A stretch of 12,358 nt of DNA from DATAQC01 sp038232455 (GTDB lineage Bacteria; Actinomycetota; Acidimicrobiia; Acidimicrobiales; AC-14): the NCBI GenBank assembly GCA_038232455.1, contig JBBSHU010000088.1, positions 1 to 12,358 on the forward strand, read 5' to 3'. Shown piece by piece: positions 6,621-12,358 of this stretch (positions within the stretch are counted from its first letter, which is position 1; each line of letters opens with the position of its first letter). The notes beneath the pieces are model-generated. The model was not told the origin of the DNA, ran no database searches, and was given only the letters and a program-made list of their open reading frames with translations. The position numbers were made by a program, and so were the translations under genes.

Positions 6621-6677
6621 GTTCGCACGGACCAGCCGACGGAGTTTGTGGGTGCGGCGCGGTAGGGGTCGGCGCCC

Positions 6678-7697
6678 TCAGCCGTCGTCGCGGTCCTTGC
6701 GAGCCCGGCTGGGGGCCACCCGCCGGGGCTCACCTGGCATTTTCGGGTAGACGGGCGGCCATGGCGCGTCGGCGAGCCCGGCCGCCTGGTCGCTGCGGTG
6801 GAGGTCAAGCACCGGTTCGAGCGACTGCGGGTGGGCCACCATCGGCGCCCAGGGGTCACCGTGGCGGTCGACGCGTCCGGGGACAGTGGCCATCGTCAGG
6901 GCGTCGGGTTCGATGGTCTCGAGCTCGTCCCAGGCAAACGGCGTCGACACCTGTGCTCCCGGCCGGGCTCGCACCGACCACGCACCGAAGATGGTCTTGT
7001 GGGGCGCGTTCTGGTTGAAGTCGATGAACACGCGCTCGCCCCGCTCCTCCTTCCACCACGCCGCCGTCACCAGATCGGGACGCCGGCGCTCCAGCTCCCG
7101 AGCCACAGCCACGGCCGCGCTGCGCACGTCGTAGGACGTCCACCGGGGCTCCAGGCGTACGTAGACGTGGATACCCCGGTTGCCCGTGGTCTTGGGCATG
7201 GCGAGCACGCCCAGCTCGCCCAGCAGAGCCCGGACCTCACCGGCCGCCTCCCGCACCATGGGGAAGGTCACCCCCGGCCCGGGGTCGAGGTCGATGCGCA
7301 ACTCGTCGGCGTGGTCGGGGTCGGCCGCCCGGGTGGGCCACACGTGGAAGCCGAGGCAGGCCAGGTTCACAGCCCACAGCACGTGGGCCAGGTCGGCGAT
7401 CACCAAAGCCTGGGACGTCGTGCCGTTGGGGGTGCTCACCACCGCGGTCCGGAGCCACTCAGGACGACTGTCGGGCACCCGTTTCTGGAAGAACGACGAC
7501 TTCCCGGCCCCGTTGGGGAAGCGTTGGAGCAGCACCGGGCGGCCGGCCATGGCGGCCATCAGCGGACCCTCGACCGCCTGGTAGAAGCGGGCCAGGTCGA
7601 GCTTGGTCTCCCCCCGCTCGGCGAAGAACACCTTCTCGGGATGAGTGATGATTACTTCGTGACCTGCAGCCTCCAGGGCAACGCCGTCGTCGGTCAT
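6678..7697 (-). CDS. Stand-alone LigD-type polymerase domain (archaeo-eukaryotic primase family)
   Basis: With the ATG at 7697 the product has 339 residues and consists only of the polymerase (PolDom) module of bacterial LigD. That module adds nucleotides, with a preference for ribonucleotides, at DNA ends during non-homologous end joining or gap repair. Visible motifs are HPEKVFF near the N-terminus, the metal-binding pair in ELRIDLDPGPG (D136, D138), TGNRGIHVYV (H177), the third acidic residue in RVFIDFNQN (D226), and NAPHKTIFGAWSVRARPGA. No ligase or phosphoesterase domain is fused, and no Ku gene is in the window. The frame extends upstream to GTG 7757, but ATG 7697 is preferred because residues before it are unlike the family and a TACCGT -10 box lies seven bases upstream. 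It lies downstream of the kinase unit in the same direction. Confidence 0.88.
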   Translation of the reverse strand: MTDDGVALEAAGHEVIITHPEKVFFAERGETKLDLARFYQAVEGPLMAAMAGRPVLLQRFPNGAGKSSFFQKRVPDSRPEWLRTAVVSTPNGTTSQALVIADLAHVLWAVNLACLGFHVWPTRAADPDHADELRIDLDPGPGVTFPMVREAAGEVRALLGELGVLAMPKTTGNRGIHVYVRLEPRWTSYDVRSAAVAVARELERRRPDLVTAAWWKEERGERVFIDFNQNAPHKTIFGAWSVRARPGAQVSTPFAWDELETIEPDALTMATVPGRVDRHGDPWAPMVAHPQSLEPVLDLHRSDQAAGLADAPWPPVYPKMPGEPRRVAPSRARKDRDDG

Positions 7698-7710
7698 CAC
7701 GGCGACGGTA
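7695..7710 (-). promoter_or_regulatory. Leaderless start: TACCGT -10 box and ATG
   Basis: TACCGT (7710 to 7705, minus strand) fits TANNNT and ends seven bases before ATG 7697. No Shine-Dalgarno site precedes the ATG. This supports both the shorter start of the polymerase gene and a promoter separate from the kinase operon. Confidence 0.45.
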
Positions 7711-7833
7711 GCGGCCCCACATCCTGATGTCCTGGTGCGGTAGTGGGGGTGAACCACGCCGCAGCCGAAACGGCGCTCGTCCAGCAGTTCGCAGCTCTAC
7801 GCGGACGTTCTCGTCGACAGACGCTCGCCACAA

Positions 7834-8073
7834 CTAGTCGACGTCGATCGTCGCCCCCGGCGGTAGACCCGCACGGAGGTGCCCGACGGCGGCATCGACG
7901 GCCTCGTCGGCGCCTTCGACGGTGAGCAGCAGGACGACGGTGCCCCTGGGCCCGTCACCGCGCGCCGGCGGCTCGGAGGACGTGAGATCGATGCCCTCGA
8001 AGTCGGCGAGCATCGTGGCCGTCGCCACCGCCAGCGACGACGGCCCGGCGTAGGTGATCCGGCGCGCGGTCAC
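7834..8073 (-). CDS. 79-residue protein translationally coupled to the Ser/Thr kinase
   Basis: A GTG at 8073 overlaps the kinase stop codon as GTGA (8073-8070) and opens a 79-codon frame ending in TAG at 7834. The product starts VTARRITYAG and ends GATIDVD. Its pattern of short strands and helices reads as beta (RRITYAG), helix (SSLAVATATMLADFEG), beta, beta (GTVVLLLTVEG), helix (ADEAVDAAVGHLRAG), beta (ATIDVD). That order is a ferredoxin-like or ACT-like fold. There is no signal peptide or membrane helix, so it should be cytoplasmic. I do not recognise a family. The four-base overlap with an intact kinase implies co-translation and probably a shared function, such as a kinase regulator or substrate. 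The function itself is unknown. Confidence 0.65.
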   Translation of the reverse strand: MTARRITYAGPSSLAVATATMLADFEGIDLTSSEPPARGDGPRGTVVLLLTVEGADEAVDAAVGHLRAGLPPGATIDVD

Positions 8074-9839
8074 GCCGAAGGGGCTTTGAACGACGCCTTG
8101 AAGGCGGCGAAGATCGGCTGCAGGCGATCCCAGTCGGATGCGGCCGCCTGGAAGTTGAGGGCGAAGCCGTGGCTGCCGGCGATGAAGCCCAGGTCGACGG
8201 CACGAAGGTCGCCACCTCCCCCCGAGTACGTGTACTCCCAGACGGCAGCGCGATAGCCCTCGTAGGTGGTCGGGGTGATCTGGACCCTTTTGTAGTTGGC
8301 GTTCTGGGCCGAGAACGAGGGTTCGAACTCGTACCATGCTCCCTCCGGTGACGGGCCGGGCGGCTCCCGGTGGTCGACTCTGAGGTAGGCCCCCGATGCC
8401 GGGTCGTGAAAGTCGGTGAGCGTTCCGTTCTTGGTCACCGACCATTGCGGGGGATGAGCGATGGAATATCCGGTGGCCGGGTCCCGGTACTCGACCCAGT
8501 CCTTGGGCACGGCGGCGTCGGTTGCGGTGGCGGGCCGTCCGGCTGCGGAGGGGGCGCTCGACGTGGGCGTGGGGGCGGAGGAACCAGGGGCGGCGGCCTT
8601 GGGACCGCCGCCGCCACGTCCGGCTACCACGGCGACCACGATCACCGCGACCAGGACGACGATGCCGAGCACCAGGGGCACAATCGGGAGGGAACGCGGG
8701 CGACTCGCGCGGGCTTCGTGGCCGATGATTGGGGCGGGATCGCCACGCTCCGCCGGAGGCCGCCCGACCGGCGCCGTATCCGCAGGGGAGGGGGCCGGGG
8801 CGGGTCGGGCCTCAGGCTCGATCCCGGTGGTCGGGGACGCCGTCGTCGGTGACGCGGGCATACCTCCGGGAGCCTTCGCGTCGGTTGCCGGTGAGCGGGT
8901 CGCAGCCCGCCGGTGCTCGGTCGTCGAACCCGCAGCCGGCGCCGCCGGCCGATAGTCCCAGTCGCCTCGCGGATCGAACTCGGCGGTCAAGTCGCGGGGC
9001 TCGGCCGGAGGAGCCCCTGAGACGATATCCGTGAGGCGGCGCCGGGCCTCGGCCGCGGTGGGCCGGCCGGCGGGATCCTTGGCCAGCAGGGCGTCGATCA
9101 GCGGCGCCAGCGCGCCCGCGCGCCGCAATGGACGGTGGGGAGCGTTGACCACAGAGGTGAGGGTGGCGATGGCACCCGACCCGGCGAACGGCGGCTCTGC
9201 CTCGACGGCGAAGTAGAGGGTGGCTCCCAGGCCCCAGAGATCGGTGGCTGCCGTCGGCGCCCGGTTCTCCGCCTGCTCGGGCGCCATGTAGGACGGTGAG
9301 CCGGCCAGGGTCCCGGAGTTGGTGAGCTTGGGATCGTCGATGACGGCGGCGATGCCGAAGTCGCCGAGCTGCACGTGGCCGGACTCCGACACCATCACGT
9401 TGGCCGGCTTCACGTCGCGGTGGATGATCCCCTGGCCATGGGCGGCACCGAGCGCGTCGAGTACGTCGCGCCCGATGGACGCCACCTGCTGCTCGGCCAG
9501 CGGCCCCGTCCGGGCGACGAGATCGGCCAGGGTCGGTGCCCGCACCAGCTCCATCACGATCAGGGGCCGGCCGTCCTCCTCGATCACGTCGAACACGGTG
9601 ATCAGGCCGGGGTGGTTCAGGCGCGCCGCCGCCTGGGCCTCACGCAGAACCTTGGTACGAATGGCGGCCTGTTCGGCATCGTCGAGGATCGGGGGGAACT
9701 CGATGGCCTTCACCGCCACGTCACGCCGCAACAGGCTGTCGTGGGCCCGCCACACCACGCCGAACCCACCCCGGCCCACCTGCTCGCGCAAGACGTAACG
9801 TCCGCCGACCCGCTGCTCGGGCACAGGTCTGGTCACCAC
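8070..9839 (-). CDS. Transmembrane Ser/Thr protein kinase (PknB-like, Hanks type)
   Basis: The product has 589 residues. The cytoplasmic kinase domain (about 12-273) is complete: glycine loop GRGGFG (22-27), VAVK with K44, alpha-C Glu E67, catalytic HRDVKPAN (140-147, D142), DFG (160-162) and APE (186-188). A Pro/Ala-rich juxtamembrane linker (about 275-383) precedes one transmembrane helix (384-406). A Ser/Pro-rich stalk then leads to an extracellular domain (about 445-589) beginning WVEYRDPATGYSIAHPP. That domain has no PASTA repeats; it resembles the beta-rich, PsbP/DUF1795-like sensor domains of other actinobacterial kinases. The protein would sense an external signal and phosphorylate cytoplasmic targets. 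Tandem GTG codons at 9839 and 9836 both fit the start. The stop overlaps the next gene (GTGA). It is divergent from NAD-glutamate dehydrogenase. Confidence 0.92.
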   Translation of the reverse strand: MVTRPVPEQRVGGRYVLREQVGRGGFGVVWRAHDSLLRRDVAVKAIEFPPILDDAEQAAIRTKVLREAQAAARLNHPGLITVFDVIEEDGRPLIVMELVRAPTLADLVARTGPLAEQQVASIGRDVLDALGAAHGQGIIHRDVKPANVMVSESGHVQLGDFGIAAVIDDPKLTNSGTLAGSPSYMAPEQAENRAPTAATDLWGLGATLYFAVEAEPPFAGSGAIATLTSVVNAPHRPLRRAGALAPLIDALLAKDPAGRPTAAEARRRLTDIVSGAPPAEPRDLTAEFDPRGDWDYRPAAPAAGSTTEHRRAATRSPATDAKAPGGMPASPTTASPTTGIEPEARPAPAPSPADTAPVGRPPAERGDPAPIIGHEARASRPRSLPIVPLVLGIVVLVAVIVVAVVAGRGGGGPKAAAPGSSAPTPTSSAPSAAGRPATATDAAVPKDWVEYRDPATGYSIAHPPQWSVTKNGTLTDFHDPASGAYLRVDHREPPGPSPEGAWYEFEPSFSAQNANYKRVQITPTTYEGYRAAVWEYTYSGGGGDLRAVDLGFIAGSHGFALNFQAAASDWDRLQPIFAAFKASFKAPSA

Positions 9840-9851
9840 CCCCTGTGCCTA
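9840..9851 (-). promoter_or_regulatory. Possible -10 box of the kinase gene (near-leaderless)
   Basis: TAGGCA (9851 to 9846, minus strand) lies six bases before the first GTG at 9839, the same geometry as the other leaderless starts here. The last base is A, where TANNNT expects T. Support is therefore mainly positional. Confidence 0.25.
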
Positions 9852-9928
9852 CCCGGCGATCCGGTGGGCCATGCGTCGGGTCCAGTCCGGCTCGACGGGC
9901 CCCGGGCTCCGCTTCGAGAGCAGGGCAC

Positions 9929-9956
9929 CCCGGGTAGACCGCCACCCGGGATAGAC
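9929..9956. repeat. Imperfect direct repeat in the kinase/NAD-GDH divergent region
   Basis: CCCGGGTAGAC (9929-9939) and CCCGGGATAGAC (9945-9956) differ by one inserted A, with starts 16 bp apart, about one and a half helical turns. The pair lies 14 bp upstream of the proposed -10 box of NAD-GDH, between two divergent genes. That position suits a regulator binding site, but CCCGGG is easy to find in DNA this rich in GC. Confidence 0.35.
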
Positions 9957-9969
9957 GCGGCCTCACAGG

Positions 9970-9995
9970 TAGAGTCGAAAGACCGAGTACAAGGA
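9970..9995 (+). promoter_or_regulatory. Possible -10 box and ribosome site of NAD-glutamate dehydrogenase
   Basis: TAGAGT (9970-9975) fits TANNNT and would start transcription near 9982. AAGGA (9991-9995) lies 11 bases before ATG 10007 and would serve as the ribosome site. The GTG at 9998 is in the same frame but only two bases after AAGGA, so ATG is favoured. This gene would have a short leader, unlike the leaderless genes in the window. Confidence 0.4.
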
Positions 9996-10006
9996 CGGTG
10001 GCCGAC

Positions 10007-12358
10007 ATGAGCGGCCGAGGATTGGTCGATCAGCCGGCGGATGACACGGCACCGGACCGTGGTTTGGCGGCGATCGTCGACGAGTTGGGAAGTGCCGGGA
10101 CGCGCACCACCGTGCTTCAGGCGTTCGCCCGGGCCGTCCTGCGTCGGGTGCCTGACGCCCTGCTCGAGGGTGCCGATCCGGTGGCCACGGCCGCGGCGCT
10201 GGCCGATGCGTTCGCGTTCGTCGGTCACCTTCGCCCCGGTGAGATCGGGGTGCGGGTGGTCGATCCCGGCACCACGTTCGACGGGCGTGTGCCGGCGGGC
10301 ACCGTCGTCGACGTCATCTGCGAGGACCGCCAGTTCATCGTCGCCTCGGTCAACGAGGAGCTGCACCGGCTCGGACACGACGTGGTGCGCAACCACCACC
10401 CCGTGTTGGGGTGCGAGCGCGGCCCCGACGGCAGGCTGACCGCGGTGCAGGCTGTCCGGGGCGCGCCGCACCGCGAGTCGTTCCTCCGCGTCGAGCTCGG
10501 AGATCGGGTGCACCCGACCGACCGCTTGGCCCTGATCGAAGCCATCACCAGCGTGCTCAACGACGTCTTCGCGGTCACCGGTGACCACGACGCCATGCGC
10601 GACCGGATCGCCTCGGTGGCGGCCGAGACGAGGGCCAACGCCGGTGTGCGCTACGCCGCCGACGAGGTCGGCGAAGCGGCCGATCTCCTGGAGTGGATAC
10701 TCGCCGGCAACTTCGTGCTGTCGGGGTGCTGCGACCTCCCGGCCCCGGCCCCGGCTCCCGATGTCGGAGCGGCCGATGTCGGAGCGGCCGATGGTCACCG
10801 CCCCGCCGTCGGCGCCCTCGGCATCCTGGCTCGCCCCGACGCTCCGCTCCTGCAACCAGGACCCGAAGTCGACAGCCGGCAACTGCTGCATTTCGCCGGC
10901 ACCCCCGAGGTGAGCACGGTGTACCGGCAGGTGCCGATGCACCGCATCGACGTGGCCCGCGTGGAACCCTCCGGGGACGTGATCGGCAGCTTCCGGGTGG
11001 TCGGTGTGCTCAGTCACCGGGCCAACGCCGAGCCGGCGGCAACGACTCCGGTCGTCGGTTACAAACTGCACCGCATCCTGGAGTTGGAAGACATGCTGGA
11101 AGGGGGCCAGGACGAGGCGGCCCTCGTTTCGTTGTTCCAGGCCCTTCCCACCGACGAGTTGCTGCAGGCCGACGTGCCCACCTTGCGGAGGACGCTCGTC
11201 GAGCTCATGGCGGCCGAGCACGAGCACGACGTGCGGGCCCTGTTGCGGGTCGATCCCGGGAACCGGTTGGTGTCGGCGTTGATCTCCATGCCGACCGAGC
11301 TGTACTCATCGGCTCTCCGACGTCGTCTGGAGCGGTTCCTCTTGGTCCAGCTCGACGGGATCCGGGTCGATGTCGACGTCTCCCTCGCTGATCGACCGGA
11401 GGCGATCATCCGCCTCATCGTCCATGTTGCCGACTCCGTGCCCAGTCACCCCCTCGACGCGCTGGAACGGGAGGTACGTCTGCTGTGCCGGACCTGGGAA
11501 CAGGAGCTGGCCGTCTCCCTCGACACGCGTGTCGGTGAGGAGCGCTCTGTGCAACTCACCCAGGCGTGGGCCGACTGGTTCACCGCCCCTTATCGGGAGG
11601 CCACCAAGCCCTATCAGGCCGTCGACGACCTGTTGCACCTCGATGCCATCCTGGCCGGTGATCCCAGCAGGACGGCGGACGGGATCCGCATCGTGCTGGC
11701 CCCTGATCTCGACGGACGGGCACAGGCACGCCTCAAGGTGTTCTCGGCGGGAACGGGTGTTGAGCTTTCGCAGTTCCTCCCGATCATCGAGAGCCTGGGC
11801 CTGTGGGCCGTGGAGGACGTGCCCTACGTGCTCGGCGGCGACCGGCTCCGGGCCCGGGCGGATTGTCGGGTCCATCTCCACGACTTCGGCGTGCGCGATC
11901 CCTCAGGAGCACCGCTCGACGTGGCGGTCGACGGGCCCCTGCTGGCCGAAGCGGCCGTGGCCCTCTGGCACGGCCGCGCCGACGTGGACCCACTCAACCG
12001 ACTGGTGCTTCGGGCGGCGATGCCGTGGGCCGACGTGGCCGTGCTCCGCGCCTACCTGCGTTACCGCCGGCAGGTCGGCACGGCGTTCACGAACGACTAC
12101 GTGGCCCAGGTGCTTACCGAGAACACGGCTGCGGCCAGGGCCATCATCGACCTGTTCGCGGCCCGTTTCGACCCGTCGATCGACGCCGGGCCCGAGACCA
12201 TCTCCGAGCTGCGCAGTCAGATCGCCGACTGCTGCGATGCCGTCTCCCTCCTCGACCACGACCGGATCCTGCGAGGCTTCCTGTCGCTGGTCGATGCCAC
12301 CGTGCGGACGAACCGCTACCTGGGCGACAGCGCCCACCTGGCCCTGAAGCTTCAGAGC
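10007..12358 (+). CDS. NAD-specific glutamate dehydrogenase, large type (N-terminal half, cut by window end)
   Basis: The frame is open for 784 codons to the right edge; the family is usually about 1,600 residues, so roughly half is seen and the catalytic Rossmann region lies beyond. The enzyme oxidatively deaminates glutamate to 2-oxoglutarate with NAD, linking nitrogen and carbon flow in the cytoplasm. Landmarks of the Bac_GDH N-terminal regulatory region appear in order: VVDVICEDRQFIVASVNEELHRLGHDVV (about 100-127, an ACT-like segment), ADLLEWILAGNFVLSG (about 225-240, where relatives read RWL..FTFLGYRE), VYRQVPMHRIDVARV followed by GSFRVVGVLSH (about 305-335), and LLRVDPGNRLVSALISMPTELY (about 410-431). 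Several normally conserved positions differ, so this is a divergent member. It is divergently transcribed from the kinase gene. Identification rests on motif order and length. Confidence 0.85.
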   Translation, partial: MSGRGLVDQPADDTAPDRGLAAIVDELGSAGTRTTVLQAFARAVLRRVPDALLEGADPVATAAALADAFAFVGHLRPGEIGVRVVDPGTTFDGRVPAGTVVDVICEDRQFIVASVNEELHRLGHDVVRNHHPVLGCERGPDGRLTAVQAVRGAPHRESFLRVELGDRVHPTDRLALIEAITSVLNDVFAVTGDHDAMRDRIASVAAETRANAGVRYAADEVGEAADLLEWILAGNFVLSGCCDLPAPAPAPDVGAADVGAADGHRPAVGALGILARPDAPLLQPGPEVDSRQLLHFAGTPEVSTVYRQVPMHRIDVARVEPSGDVIGSFRVVGVLSHRANAEPAATTPVVGYKLHRILELEDMLEGGQDEAALVSLFQALPTDELLQADVPTLRRTLVELMAAEHEHDVRALLRVDPGNRLVSALISMPTELYSSALRRRLERFLLVQLDGIRVDVDVSLADRPEAIIRLIVHVADSVPSHPLDALEREVRLLCRTWEQELAVSLDTRVGEERSVQLTQAWADWFTAPYREATKPYQAVDDLLHLDAILAGDPSRTADGIRIVLAPDLDGRAQARLKVFSAGTGVELSQFLPIIESLGLWAVEDVPYVLGGDRLRARADCRVHLHDFGVRDPSGAPLDVAVDGPLLAEAAVALWHGRADVDPLNRLVLRAAMPWADVAVLRAYLRYRRQVGTAFTNDYVAQVLTENTAAARAIIDLFAARFDPSIDAGPETISELRSQIADCCDAVSLLDHDRILRGFLSLVDATVRTNRYLGDSAHLALKLQS
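10760..10789 (+). repeat. 15-bp coding tandem duplication inside NAD-GDH
   Basis: GATGTCGGAGCGGCC occurs twice back to back and encodes DVGAA twice, followed by a third GATG. It lies in an Ala/Pro-rich linker (PAPAPAPDVGAADVG) between the two N-terminal conserved blocks. The perfect match suggests a recent in-frame duplication in a tolerant linker. Confidence 0.85.

Noticed and set aside
5859..6665. 268-codon plus-strand frame opposite the S53 peptidase
   Set aside because: It is a shadow of a gene with complete catalytic motifs; the product has no recognisable domain and is Arg/Gly/Val-rich.
7698..7757. Longer LigD polymerase start at GTG 7757
   Set aside because: The 20 added residues are unlike the family and span the putative -10 box; ATG 7697 fits better.
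8074..8445. Upstream extension of the 79-residue gene to 203 codons
   Set aside because: The extension lies inside the kinase's extracellular domain in another frame and is Arg/Pro-rich; only the part after GTG 8073 looks like a protein.
9833..11227. 464-codon minus-strand frame opposite NAD-GDH
   Set aside because: The plus frame shows NAD-GDH motifs in the right order; the minus frame is a His/Arg/Val-rich shadow typical of high-GC antisense.

Overview
The window is high-GC, actinobacterial-type DNA. Starts are often GTG, Ala/Arg/Pro codons dominate, and several starts look leaderless. The gene families also fit: a mycothiol-type DinB/MDMPI protein, a stand-alone LigD-type polymerase, a PASTA-less transmembrane Ser/Thr kinase, an S53 peptidase of the short-propeptide type, and a large (about 180 kDa class) NAD-glutamate dehydrogenase. 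An Acidimicrobiia-like lineage is my guess; nothing in the sequence fixes it.

Layout. At 2-658 (minus) a partial gene runs off the left edge and encodes a basic Lys/Ala/Thr protein with 16 KAT repeats. At 906-2530 (plus) lies a two-gene ABC-2 exporter operon, ATPase then permease, joined by a GTGA overlap. The ATPase has a +1 frameshift and seems to lack about 30 residues after its H-loop. The permease is broken between TM4 and TM5 at an ATGA junction. A small two-helix membrane protein (2517-2753, minus) is followed divergently by an intact MDMPI/DinB-like gene (2834-3652, plus). The stretch 3653-4373 is a gene graveyard: remnants of an FtsX-type permease and of an IS630-family transposase with an internal stop.

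From 4374 to 9839 four intact genes lie on the minus strand, in transcription order: a transmembrane Ser/Thr kinase, a 79-residue protein coupled to it by a GTGA overlap, a LigD-type polymerase domain, and a secreted S53 peptidase carrying 45-residue FG-GAP-like repeats. Divergent from the kinase, at 10007 (plus), starts NAD-specific glutamate dehydrogenase, which runs off the right edge with 784 codons visible.

How the genes relate. The kinase and its small partner form a clear transcription and translation unit. The kinase and NAD-GDH share a 167-bp divergent intergenic region. In mycobacteria NAD-GDH is controlled through Ser/Thr kinase phosphorylation of the FHA protein GarA, so this adjacency is suggestive, though no FHA protein is in the window. 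The 0.9-4.4 kb stretch concentrates all the broken genes. Either it is decaying accessory DNA or it holds local indel errors; reads are needed to decide. I found no tRNA, rRNA, CRISPR array, intact insertion sequence or origin.
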